Positions 11,927 through 23,780 of a DNA stretch of 64,000 nucleotides are shown here, piece after piece. A program made the translations under genes and the position numbers. The notes under the pieces are model-generated. The model saw only the letters and a program-made list of their open reading frames with translations, did not search any database and had not been told where the DNA came from. Positions within the stretch are counted from its first letter, which is position 1; every line of letters begins with the position of its first letter. The stretch spans positions 45,699,673 to 45,763,672 of the forward strand of contig NC_079202.1 in the NCBI RefSeq assembly GCF_026745355.1, given 5' to 3'. The DNA is from Beta vulgaris subsp. vulgaris. Taxonomy: Eukaryota > Streptophyta > Magnoliopsida > Caryophyllales > Amaranthaceae.

Positions 11927-12543
11927 AGTTTCCTTAAAGAGTTAGCTCTTTGTCGTCCTTGCCGATGCGGCCGTCTGCACCGCACCGTATTGTTGCACTA
12001 TTTCCTTGCGGTGTTATTGTTCTATTGCTGTTGTCGATGTGTTTGCTCATTGTTGTGATTAATGCCCTGCTTTTCTCTCTCGTGTTGTTGCATCTAGGGA
12101 TGGGCATGGGTCAGGAACTGTAGCAGACGGCCATTCCCGACCAACTTTCAGAGCATTAATGCACAACGGAATTAAAGAATCTGGTCGAGCTGACCAACTG
12201 CTATCATCACACTCACTGAACTATATTAGAGAATGTGGAAAACGAAGTCCCGACTATATTAAATTAGAATTAACTATCACAACAACACTTTGATTCTCAG
12301 ACTTTATAAATATTCTTTTTCGAATTCTAACAGAATTTCCTTTGAAAATCGAACAACCCTAAAGCGGGAAGATTATTATAATTAAATAAAATATAATATC
12401 AGCAACAATAAAATAATATATTATCGTTAGAGAATATAATATTCATACTTTAACTCAAATAAAATTAGAGTATTTGATATATGATTTGGCTAACAATTAT
12501 GATTAACAATAAATAAGACGGTTTAGAAATTGGGGCTATTATA
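11927..12543 (-). repeat. Chromovirus LTR fragment, minus strand
   Basis: On the minus strand the sequence around 12570-12530 reads GGACGAAACTTCTTATAAGG, then a polypurine-like tract, then TATAATAGCCCCAATTT. This parallels the polypurine tract and LTR start at 4561-4610, so this is the beginning of a second chromovirus LTR. It runs into the Athila LTR at 11927. I see no coding sequence in it. Confidence 0.6.
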
Positions 12544-12984
12544 GTCTACCACCCTTATAAGAAGTTTCGTCCGCAAAACTTGCAAACAATTACTTAAAAA
12601 CAACAATAAGTAAAATAATTAAGAAACAAGATTCATCTTAAATGAATACATACACTTCATACTTGTGTGTTACATTCATTTCAATAAATATAGCAGAGAT
12701 CTCAAACTTCTAAGATATTAGAACCAACCTCCATTCTACCATCATCTTTCGTATCTCTACTATAACTTGACTCGCGAAATCAAGAAGCAAAGAAGATAAA
12801 AGGGGCAAACTTGTTGGCAATGAATTTCAATAATCTTATTTGTTGAAATTTCGTTTGAATTTATTTTAAACTATTCAAAATATAAAGTTTCTTGAAATTC
12901 ACATTTCATTCCTATACGTACAACTCATACACAAATACAACATATCACATGATATAATACAAAATCTTACTAAGTGTTGGTTTG
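12544..12984. other. Unassigned AT-rich stretch
   Basis: It probably begins with the 3' untranslated part of the chromovirus whose LTR starts at 12543 (minus). I find no domain and no boundary that separates it from the MULE relic to the right. Confidence 0.4.
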
Positions 12985-15800
12985 TTGTCGAAGGATAGTT
13001 ATGGCAATGTCACAAATTTGCTGAGGATGTGCTTTTCAATGACCACATCATGTGCATGTATGTGTTCCCCAAGATTTCCAAAAAGGACAAAGGGTTGTCT
13101 CTGTGGTTTGTAAGACATGGAGGGACATGTGGCATTGGAAATGGTGGATTCTATCCAGAGAGAGTGCATGAATTGGAAAACCGGTCCAAGTCTTGGATCT
13201 GCTAGGACATCATTCACAAATAATGGTAGATATCTTAGACAGTGGCTGCATGATGATGATGAAAGTGAGCAGTGAAATATCATGCTCCCCTGCTACAAGA
13301 TGATCTGAAATTGATGTTTTTTGGGTTTTTTGGATGGATTATTGTATGATTGTATTAGGGGTCTTGGTTGTGATTAGGGATTTGATTTTTTGGTTGTCAA
13401 CCCTTAGGATATGTAACTAACTAATATAGGGCATCAATGGAAAATGGAATGAGAATACTTATGCAGATGTGTGATTCTAATCCTTCATTGACAAATAAAT
13501 GCATTATGTATTGATGTAGGTTTTTTTAACTTAGCATTCATGTGCTAAAGTCTTGTGCACCAAGTTACCTTAAGGCTTTGATAAACTCATTAGGGTAACC
13601 TTTTACCAAACTCAAATGATGAAGGTGATTGTGGTTACCTTTTACCAAGCTTAAGAGGAGGAAAACTACTGTTCTTTCAGAAGGATACTTGCTTGAACTC
13701 ACTAGTGGAAAAAAAACGGAAGGGTTGCGGTTAAAACAACTGCATTAAGCCCTTCCGTTTTTTTCCTAGTGACTGTAGTGTCCATTCTACTTAGGACATG
13801 AATTTGAAAATGCAATTGAGTTCAGGGATGCATTTACTAACTACTGCATGAACATTGGGAGGGATACTTATTTCACAAGAATAATGCACAAAAAATTGGA
13901 GCAAGATGCAAGGCAGATAAGTGCCCTTTCTATGTATATGCATCACTTGTTAGAAGGATATGTCATTTAGTTGTGAAGACATTGGTTCCTCAACACAAAT
14001 GTGGCAAGTTAGCAGTTGTGAAGAAGATTTGATTTCGTGGATTGCTAAGCTATACCAACAGAAGTTCAAGATTAACCCTTATTATACGAAGCGCTAAGAA
14101 AAGTTGACACACTATGGGTTGAAATTGAAGGCAAGAAGGAAGGCTCAAACACTCATACTTGGTGAGTACAAGGAGCGATATGGTTTACTTTACAGATTTG
14201 CTGCAGAGAGTAAGAAGTCAACCCTAGAACCACTATCAAGTTAAAGCTCAATAGTGGTGTATTTGAGAGATTGTACATTTGCGATGATGCCATTAAGAAA
14301 GGCTTTATAGCTGGGTGTAAGCCCCTTTTTTTAGCATTGATGGTTGTTTCTAGAAAGGAGCTTTTGGTGGATATCTTCTTGTTGTAGTTGGTAGGGATGG
14401 AAATCAATCAAATGTTCCAAATAGCTTGGGCTTGGACATAGAAAGTTGAAGCTGGTTTTTGCAATTATTGGCTGATGATCTTGAATGCTACACTATTATG
14501 TCTAACCAACATAAAGGCCTCTTAAAAGTTGTATCTCTTGTATGGCCTAGAGCATATACTAGATGTTGTGCTAGACATGTGTACTACAATTAGGCAGTTA
14601 TTTGGTGGTGGTGTGTAGCACAAAAGTGGCTTTTCCAAAATTGCCAAAAGCACCACTGAAGTCGAGTTTGAGAAGAACATGACACTCTTTGGTGACATTT
14701 CCAAGGAGCCAACAAATAATTTAAAGGAGAGAAACCAAAAGAAATGGATGAGAGCTTACTTCACAACCAGTCATCATTCATGTGACTCTATTGACAACAA
14801 CATGAAAGAGGTTTTTCAATTAATATATTTTGTCATCTAGGCATAAACAAATAATCACAATGCTTGAGGATATTACAGAAGAGTTGATGGAGAGGCTTCA
14901 CAAAAAAAAGATCTTCATATTTAAGAAAGCAATCCAGGTTTGTCCTAGGATCAAAACTAAGTCGAGGAAGTCAAATGTGGATACAAGGGGTTGGCTAGCA
15001 TTAATATTTTGTGATGGTCACTTTTCATAAGGGGTTAGGGAGGGGTTAACACAAACTAGGTATATGGTAAACTTTGATAGAACATGTAGATGCAATGCTT
15101 GGCAACTTAGTGGAGTGCTTTGTAACCATGCAGTAGCTGCAATATGGAAAGCAAAGGAACTACATGAGCACTATGTGTCACATTACTTCTCAAAAGACAC
15201 ATATTTGAAGGCATACTTCTTCCCATTAGAGCCATTGAATGGACAACAATAGTCGCCTTAATCAACCTATAGCCCAATACTTGCATGCACCTGTTGTCAA
15301 AAAGCTACATAATAGGCCTAATGTGGAGAGAAAGCCATCTGTTGATCTGAGGAGGTAGTTGGTACAAGATTTTCTAAGAAGGGGTTACAATGAGGTGCAA
15401 CAATTATAGAGAGAAGGACACAACAAGAGACCTTATCCTGCTCCATTGAAAGAGTTTGTTCCAGCAGCACCTTAGGCACCTAAGCAGGCAAGCAACCAAA
15501 CTCTGAATACAAGTGCTACTCCACCAACCCAACATGCATTCACATATAACAGTCTCTATGCACAATACATATGTTGGTGTTTTCACTTACCCAAATGGAT
15601 TTCAAAGACAAGAAAATGTAATGCAATTTCTATAACTGAATTTTTTATTCAATCACGATTGCAAATTCATGAAACTAATGTGTTTATATATCATAGTTCA
15701 ACGAAAGTCAATCAAGCTCAAGCAACACAACTAGAACAACCAATATAACTTCAGTTGGGTCCTTAGACTATGGATCAATACAATTATTCTAAGGCTACTA
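12985..15800 (+). pseudogene. MULE (Mutator-like) transposase, decayed
   Basis: From about 13795 the frame pieces read as a MULE transposase. First comes a GCM1/WRKY-like zinc region (CKADKCPFYVYAS, then PQHKCGK, about 13910-14010). The MULE core follows (LGEYKERYGLLYR, about 14158) with the remnant of the GIDGCFLKG box near 14320. Next are DQHKGLLKVVSLVWPRA-like sequence (about 14505-14560) and the SWIM zinc finger CRCNAWQLSGVLCNHAVAAI (15085-15145). A proline/Gln-rich tail probably continues to about 15800 after an intron. At least eight stops or frameshifts are spread through it. Sequence at 12985-13690 could be its N-terminal exon but has no recognisable domain. I could not define terminal inverted repeats. 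Confidence 0.8.
13700..13771. mobile_element. 72-bp CACTA-type MITE
   Basis: It begins CACTAGTGGAAAAA and ends with the complement, TTTTTTTCCTAGTG. The inverted repeats extend about 22 bases to CGGAAGGG/CCCTTCCG, and a perfect 3-base duplication, ACT, flanks it (13697-13699 and 13772-13774). End motif and 3-base duplication are diagnostic of CACTA elements. At 72 bases it is little more than two termini, and it interrupts the MULE relic. Confidence 0.85.
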
Positions 15801-15836
15801 CACCGTAATCATTTTTATTCTCTTCATTACATAACA

Positions 15837-16200
15837 TTACATTTTCATTAGCATAAAGAAAATTATGAACACTAAGACTGCCACAATAATCCTATATTTC
15901 CTGAGCTTGTTGATGATGTCCTCCGTTTCATCTTCTACTTCCATCTTGCTCTTAACGAAAGCCACCATTTCATCTCTTAATTCAAGAGGACTATCAATCC
16001 ACTCAAAGAATTGACAACCCCTTCTTTTTCAATAATTTTCACAAATATGGAACCTCATGAAATGATTCGTCACTGTTTTGGAAATATTTTCTTTGCTACT
16101 TTGCCATAATCACATAATACCTCATTGAAATACATGTGTCGTTGCAGATTGTTGTTGTGGTTACTTTCATTTTAAGGGTGTTGATCAATGCTGGTTGAAG
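15837..16200 (-). pseudogene. zf-GRF zinc-finger gene relic
   Basis: On the minus strand three frame pieces give CDYGKVAKK (about 16110), then GCQFFEWIDSPLELRDEMV (about 16022-15965), then a coiled segment and a C-terminal hydrophobic helix (YRIIVAVLVFIIFFM, about 15890-15845), ending at TAA 15837. The C...GCxFFEWxD pattern plus a C-terminal membrane helix is typical of plant GRF zinc-finger proteins of unknown role. It lies tail-to-tail with the MULE relic. It is frameshifted and has no visible start, so it is a pseudogene or captured fragment. Confidence 0.6.
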
Positions 16201-16561
16201 AAGCTGTAATAGTGTTTTGCTTCTTTTTTGTTTTTTTGGATTGTAAATATATTTTGAGACAATTCCCCCTGCCTTTTTGGTTTGTTTTTACAACTAATAT
16301 ATTGGAACCATAATTCAGCAATTGAAAGTTCCAAATATTTCAACGATTACTTTTGAATTTTAATTTTCTTTTTTTTGTCTAGTTAACCTCAATTGAGTTA
16401 ACGATGACTCAGACGGTTGTCAACAGGTGCCATACAATACATAAAATAGTTATAGGTCCTAAATGGTGATAAAACTAATAATTTGAATCATTTTGTATCA
16501 TTAATTCAACCTATATCTAGGACCTTTTATGATAGAACGAGAATTTTAACTTTTTATTATT

Positions 16562-16992
16562 GCAATGAGTTTTTTGCGGGAATATATCAGGGTATTAGGG
16601 CATTTTGTTGGGGGGGGGATATACCTCACTAATTTTTTTTTGTGGGGATATACCAACCTAAATTTAAGTTTTGTTAAAAGCTACCAAACACTCAACTTCC
16701 AACGAGAAAGTCAATTTTTTGGCTTTAACTTGGTAGGAATTCGCGGGTGAGTCACAAAATGAGAGTGAACAAGTTGGAGGAAAATGAATGTAATAAAAGC
16801 AATTGAATATCACACACTATACAAACAGTAATTAAGTAAGTCAAAGGACAAAAATTTGATTTTCTCACTGAAAATAATATTTTTGGTACCTTTTAACAAA
16901 ATTTAAATTTAAGTTGATACATTACCATAAAAAAAATTTAATACGTTATATCCCCACAAATTATGATATATATCCAGAAAAAACTCTATTGC
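16562..16992. mobile_element. Foldback-type MITE, ~430 bp
   Basis: The two halves are imperfect inverted copies for about 190 bases. GCAATGAGTTTTTTGCGGG on the left matches the complement of the right end, and TGTGGGGATATA and AAATTTAAGTTTTGTTAAAAG recur inverted inside. It ends about 500 bases upstream of the WD40 start codon. Flanking duplication is not clear, so the superfamily is unassigned. Confidence 0.65.
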
Positions 16993-17360
16993 TATCAAAT
17001 ATCAAAAAGGACCACGATCACGGCAGCTAACCGCGCTTATACGGCAGGTGACGGTAGACAAGTCCCCTAGGACCCCAACTCTCTCCTGGGCCCCAAAGTC
17101 CACGGAATTTCATTTTAAAAATATCCAACTCCAACCAAATCAAATAAAAACAAAACTGTCGTTCACTTGGCAATTCGACCTTTCATCACTGTCCCCCTCT
17201 CTCTCACACACATCAAATTCTGCCTCCATTTTCATTATAAGTACCGAGCTATATCTCCAACATTTTCCTCTAAAATTCGGCGAACCAAATTCTCTCTCCT
17301 CCGAAATTACTCTCATCCTACTCTGCTTCACTGTTCATTCTCTCTGTATTTTTTTACCAG

Positions 17361-17480
17361 GTAATGAATCATTAATTCATCATTTGACTATTATGATTTC
17401 GCTTCTAATTTTCGTATGACTGTTTCGTAATTCGAAGCGCGAACCCTAGAATTTTCAACGATTTTTAATTTTTTTCGCAG
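17361..17480 (+). other. Intron in the 5' untranslated region of the WD40 gene
   Basis: ACCAG|GTAATG is the donor and TTTTTCGCAG|GAAAAG the acceptor, 120 bases apart, with the start codon 13 bases after the acceptor. Upstream CT-rich sequence (about 17170-17360) is the likely leader. Confidence 0.65.
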
Positions 17481-17492
17481 GAAAAGTTTAAT

Positions 17493-20400
17493 ATGGCGCA
17501 TTTTCAGTTCCAGAATGACGAGCTTGAATACGTTGATAATTTTTTTGATATGATCGATTTTGATGACGAACTTCTAGCTTTTTCTGAGAGCTCTTCTTCT
17601 CCAATGAGTAATTGCAGCAACAACGATCCTTTTGATTCTGACTTCGAGGATGATTTCGATATCGTAAGTTTTATTCGATTAATTTGTGTTCGTGTTTTTG
17701 TTCTATCTTTTAATTTGATTATTTTTGATGATTTGACGTTTTTTCTTTGATTTGAAAAGCAAGGAAAGTCGAAAACAGATACGACAGCGATCGAAGCGAA
17801 GAAAGGGAAAGATATGCAAGGAATTCCATGGGAAAGGCTTAATTTCACCAGAGACAAGTACCGTGAGACTCGTTTGAAGCAGTATAAGAACTTTGAGAGT
17901 GTTCCTTCTTCCTCTCACGAAGAGCTAGGAAAGGTGAATTTCCATTTGTAGTTTTCTAATAGGTCTTGTTATATTTTGAAGTTGTTTTCTATGATATTTA
18001 GAGAATATGAATTGAAGTTGCAAGTTAAATAATCATAGGCCTTAAAAGGATTAATTTCTGCTGAATTTTCAATTGAAATTGCTGGATGAGTTTTACTTAT
18101 TTTTCTGTTTGATTATTTCGCTTGTTGAAACCCGCCGCTTAAAATTGTTTTTACTGATTTATAGCGGTTCTTGTTAACTAAGGGCGGCTGTGTTCTTTTG
18201 GATTGCATTAATGAAAATTTAGTTCATTCAATTAAGACAAATTTAAATAAGTTCAGGAAAATTTAGTTGGATTAGTTTCCTTTCACAGTTTTTATTCATT
18301 CAATTCAGACAAAACAGTTTGAGTTCAAACAAATTAAAATTGAGTTCAGACAAATTAATTTGAGTTCAGTTAAAGCGAATCAGTCCAATTCAGTCCAAAA
18401 GAACTCAAATTATATTTTCTTAATTTAATTTATTTTTGTGGAACTTATATCTACTAAACCTGCTGTTGCTGAACTTATTTTTGCGGACTTAACCTATTGT
18501 TGAACCTTAACTTATTTTTGCTAAACTGAACTTATTTTTGCTAAACTGAACTTATTTTTTTAGAATTTAAGTTATTTTTACATAAACTTATTTTAATAAG
18601 CCGAGGAGAACAAAGCTTAAATAATGATGTGTAATAGATTAAACTGGTTTTTGCTAATTCTTTACTCTTTTTTGTGCTGATTAAAACGTATTGTTGTTGA
18701 TACACTGACTCTTGTGATTAACACTGTTTATTATTGGATTTCCTGTTAGTTGAAGGGGACCTTTTGTCAATTTTTAAAAGTAGCATATATTATAGTTCAT
18801 CCGTTGTTTTTCTAATTGTAAGTTACTTTCGTTCCTGACATTACTTTACTTTGACCATTAATATCACTGATAATCAATCCGGAAAAATTATAGAAAGTGT
18901 ATTTTATAAAAAATTCACATTAGAACTAATTAAAGAACATATTATACTTCATATATTGTCAAAGTTAGTTATACAAGTAGTGTAAAAGTCTAAATGTGCG
19001 GTTATAAAAGAATGAAGCAAGTATGCATTATTGTTGTAATTTCATTATACTCCATTCATCTTTTATTAGTTGCGACACTTTGGTTTTTGTATCATTCATA
19101 TACGTCAATTTTTTCGAACTAATTTATATATATATAAAGAAGGTTAGTATATAAAAATGTTATTGAATTTGTCGTGTTATGATACTATCAACTTTTTATG
19201 CATATTATTTATATGTAGTTAAAGATATTGATGGTCGAAGTTGTATGTTTCGAAACATGGAGGTGAAAGTTTTACAACTAGTAAAAGACATAGCATGTGT
19301 AATTTGTAAGATATTTCTTAAAACTTAAAATTTGAAACTGGTAGCAATACTGAAAATGGACAACTTTCTTTCATGCTTGCTGATGTACAGTGTGTTGTAA
19401 ACAGGTATGCAAACAAGTGAAGAAAGGCTATGGCTTCTATGATTTTCAATTTAATACAAGACTTGTCAAGTCCACAATCGTACATTTTCAGGTAATGTTT
19501 GTGCCTTCCTTTTTTTCCCTTGATTCTTGGTGTTGCAGAATAACACAAGTAGTTGTAATGGAGAAATTACCCAAAATCTATCCAGTCAGTCCATTATAGT
19601 AGTCGTCAGTAATATTCTCGTCCTATTTAGTTTTAATTCCATCACTTGTCACCTTCCTATCAAGAAAAAGGAAAAAAGTGGCAGAACGTTAACTGGCATG
19701 AATCTTAGTTCATTGTCTATGTTTCCTACGGAAGGGAAAGGCTCCTTTTCTGAATTATAAGTATTGTATTCTAATACAAATATGTGGTATGGTAAACATC
19801 TAGTACTGACTTAGTTCATTAGTTCATAATTTTCTAGGTCATTTAAGATATGTTGATCAGTAATCCTTTGATGGGGTCAGGTATAACATAGACATATTCC
19901 GTGCAACATCCTGCATCAATCCATGTTGAGGGCTTTCACAAAATTTTCATACAATCATAATGAAGGTTTTCAGTTTGTACATGTTAGATAATAAGATAAG
20001 GTAAGTGTACTCAATTTTCGAAAAAAGCCCCAATTGTTTGCTTGATGTTTGCTTTCTATCTGAAGCGCATTAGGTCCAGCTACCATTTTCTTCTTATAAA
20101 TTTATGCACTTGCACTAGCAAACTTCAGGTTGATGCTAGAATGTAATAACTGGCATGCTGTTTAGTGGTTGAGAAATCTAGTTATTACATTAAGCAAACA
20201 ACCAAATTCTGGTCTGACCGAACTGTTTTATGTGGCACTAATTAAGCAATCTCATCTTACATAATGATTATCTATTTATATATTGTTTGACCCAGTGGCA
20301 ATATGCCATGAAGTCCTATTTACTTTGTCCTTTTTGTGCAGATAAATGAAGGTTTAACCATAAATACTCTTGCTTTGATTATATATACACAAATTGTTCT

Positions 20401-23368
20401 AAAATTAAAGGATGAGTCCTGTAAGGTGCTATCTTTAGTGATTTCTGATAGGTGGTAACATGATCTTTCCTACATGTGTACATATGGCCCCTTGTCTGCT
20501 TAGCTAAATACCCTTCTAGGTATATTCATCATTTTCTGCATGTAAGTTATTTTATCTAGCATCTAGTTCTGTGTCTTGGAATTGTTGTTTGGTGGCTGTA
20601 AATTGTGTAGGCCTCGCTAAAAGAGCTCCTGAACATGTTCACTTACAGAATATTTGCATCTTTTCTTAATTTTAGAGTGTAAGCAATATATCTCATACAT
20701 AATCCTTGTTGATGAAGTATAGGAGTGCTTCTAAATGGATTTGCTACTAGCTGACACTGCCACTTTGCCTTCTGAGATTTCTTTTTAATGTTCACTGTAT
20801 ACTTGGAGTCAATACTTGATTGTTGACAAGTTCTATAATTGTATGAGTCAGAGCATCTTGATCTATTGATCTTTATTAACAATGTATGTATTTTTAATTT
20901 TATTTTGTTTAGGCGGTTGCAACTTGCAGTCCATGTATTAATTGCTGTCCGACAATGTTGCAAATTTATCTGTTTATACTATCAGATTCTACTGTACTTT
21001 TCTATTTGCTTGGACTCGTTTGTGTTGAACTTTGCTCAAAAGCAAAACCATGTTAGCGCTTCAAAGTGGTGTTGCAACTTTATTGTTTTCATTAGCATTA
21101 TATATTTGCCTTAACCGCTCCGTGGCATTAGAATTTTATCTGTCTGTAGCAGGATGGAGTTGTATCCGAGCAGCTGGCGCTTAAAGGATACGTTGCAATA
21201 TGGTATGATAGGATAATAATAATTTCTGAACATGTTAAAAGTGTGTATATTTTGCGATCATAATGACAACTTGCTAACTCTTTGATGTTTGTTTCTCTGA
21301 AATTTTACTATATAATATTAGCTCCATCTGAATGCATAAATATATATATATGTTCTTTCTTGCGATCTTATTGCTTCTGTACTCTGTAATGCATTGTAGT
21401 GTCTCAAATTTAAGCATACCCTTCTGTTAACGTTTGCATATGTGCTACTTTCTATGTTTTGTTGAGCGTTGAATGCTGAAAGCTCATCATGATTACCTAT
21501 CATCTACTAAAATACGTGTTTAGGGTTCTAACAGATGCCTTAGCCACGTGAATTGGCAACCCAAATAATTAGCTAGCTAGTTCAATACTTCTACTCCATA
21601 TTTCTATAATGGGTGTATCGAACCATCTTCATTGGCTTCCCAAATTAATCTGCTGCTAGTTAGTGTCCTTGCTCTCTCTGTGTATATCTGATTGTTCAAT
21701 TCCTCTGACTAGGTGATATTTAGAATTGGTGAAATATTAGGCTGTCTTGTTTCAACTTTTAGTAGTCAAGTTTCCCGAGTGTTCTGAATTTGACAAATAC
21801 TTCATGATCTGGAATTAGTTATAACTGGACAAGACCATATGATTGCAGTAATCATCCAAGAAACATCAAAGTAGCATATATTTGTACGCGACGTGAAAGG
21901 GCTGATCCCCAGTTGATCTTAATATCATAGTGGCGCATACATAAACATAATTTATTAGGATAAGGCTGATCACTTGAGCCTGAGTGATCTCATTCCTGAG
22001 CCAGAAGCTTATGTTTTTTTTTTTTTTTTTTTTTTTTTGTTAATGTGAGAATTTTGGTAGTTGCTTACTTGCAGTTTATTTGTGACTGCAGCTGAGGGAT
22101 CTGCTGTGGGCTACATCTAAACATGATGTTTATCTTATGCAAAACCATTCTGTCATGCACTGGTCTGCTTTACGTAAGAGAGGCAAAGAAGTGCTTAATG
22201 TGGCAAGACCAATTATACCTACAACGGTCAGTTTCGTGATTTCATTTGTTTCAAGTATTTAAAAATTTTCAAGGTTGCATTGTTCTAAATTGTTGTCTGA
22301 GAGTCAAAATTTGTGATGCATCACAGAAATGCCTCCGATCGCTTCCTCAACCCTTGTCTAGGGTACAAATTAGCACGATGTGTGTGAAGAATAATCTTTT
22401 GGTAGCTGGTGGTTTTAATGGGGAGCTCATCTGCAAGGTATAATATGTCAGCTTTTATTCTTCTTTTACTTCAGTTTTACATGAACTCCATCTTGGTACA
22501 TTTTCTTTTTTTTGACAACCATCTTGTTACATATTTTTGTTTTCTCTCTTGTAGTACTTAAATCAGCAGGAAGTGGCATTTAGTACAAAATTAACGACGG
22601 AGGAAAATGCTATCACTAATTCCATAGATATGTTTCAAAGCCCTAGTGGTTCAAACTGGGTGGTAACTGGCAACAATGATGCTCAAGTCAGAGTTTTTGA
22701 TGCTGCAAACTTTGTTTGCTTCAACCGTTTTTGTTTCCCATGGTCTGTGAATGTGAGTATGAGCCACTCATGGCTTTGTTGTTGAATCCATCCCAACCCT
22801 AATACAAAACTAAAGATAATGATTTGAGGGATCTTTGCTGACTTATTTCCTTGCTTTTCTGTAGAACACCTCGGTTAGTCCAGATGGCAAGTTAATGGCT
22901 GTCCTTGGTGACAATGCAGACTGCTTGGTTTCTGATTCTCACACAGGGAAAGTCGTTGGTACCCTCAAAGGGCATGTTGATTATTCATTTGCTTCAGCTT
23001 GGCATCCTGATGGACAAATCTTGGCCACTGGAAATCAGGACACAACATGCAGACTCTGGGATATCCGAAACATGTCTCAGTCCTTTGCAACACTTAAGGG
23101 AAGAATGGGTGCTATAAGAGCATTGAAATTCACCTCAGATGGCCGGTTTATGGCCATGGCTGAGCCAGCCGACTTCGTTCATATCTTCGATACACAATCT
23201 GGTTTTGAGAAGGCGCAAGAAATTGATTTGTTTGGAGAGATTGCCGGAATTTCCTTCAGCCCCGACACTGAAGCATTGTTTGTTGGGGTTGCTGATCGGG
23301 CTTATGGTAGTGTGTTAGAGTTCAATAGAAAACATTATAGCAGAGGATACTTGGAGGCCATGTTTTAG
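17493..23368 (+). CDS. WD40-repeat protein (C2A9.03-like family), intact
   Basis: Spliced coding exons are 17493-17663, 17760-17933, 19405-19491, 22092-22226, 22327-22437, 22555-22752 and 22865-23368. All junctions are GT-AG and phase 0, giving 459 aa without a stop, near what I recall for this plant family. Residues 1-57 are strongly acidic. Residues 58-115 hold the conserved KGKDMQGIPWERLNFTRDKYR block. The rest is a beta-propeller: WATSKHDVYLMQNHSVMHWS, then VTGNNDAQVRVFDA, and the clearest repeat at about 329-361 (GH...GNQDTTCRLWDIRN). It belongs to the plant transducin/WD40 family related to yeast C2A9.03, whose role is unknown; propellers usually act as binding scaffolds. No signal peptide is seen. 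The start is the first ATG after the leader intron and opens the conserved acidic N-terminus. Confidence 0.92.
22014..22038 (+). repeat. 25-base poly-T run in intron 4 of the WD40 gene
   Basis: The T run lies about 50 bases before the 3' splice site of the 2.6-kb intron. It may be an expanded pyrimidine tract or the poly(A) of a minus-strand insertion; I see no retroposon body to the left. Confidence 0.6.
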
Positions 23369-23780
23369 GGAATGTGCCTCTTGCAAGTGTCTGCCAGAAG
23401 ACCTGTTGTTTCCAAGAGTGAGGATGTGAGATGCAGATAGTTGGACATAATAGTTGAAGCTTTTCTTTTTGTGCAATTTGCAGTTTGGAGGCATTATTTT
23501 TTTGGGCTGATGCCGGTGCCTTGTAAGTTGTAGTCATATAGTTCAGTTTTCGGCTGGTTTTTGTTACAATCGGTTTTTCGTCTTTTTTTTTTTGTGCCTT
23601 GCTCGATTGTGGAAGGAGTGTGTTTTGTTAGGTCTGTTCTGATTGTAGGTGGGAAATTATCTTGTTTATATTTGTGCTTCTAGTTTCTGATCGCATGAGA
23701 AAATGTAAAAAATATCTTGTTCTTGGGGGATGTTTTTTCAATAGATACTTTGTATATCAAAAAATTTCAATGTGAGATTG
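23369..23780 (+). other. Likely 3' untranslated region of the WD40 gene
   Basis: Sequence after the TAG is T-rich with TTGT elements, typical of a plant 3' end. No canonical AATAAA is present, so the cleavage site is not fixed. Confidence 0.45.

Noticed and set aside
18790..19100. Possible Stowaway-like piece in intron 3 of the WD40 gene
   Set aside because: Two CATCCGTT/CATTCATC-like termini are seen, but in the same orientation and without a TA duplication, so no element can be defined.
20643..21114. Open frames in WD40 intron 4
   Set aside because: Both strands give unconserved, compositionally AT-driven peptides, and the exon pattern excludes them.
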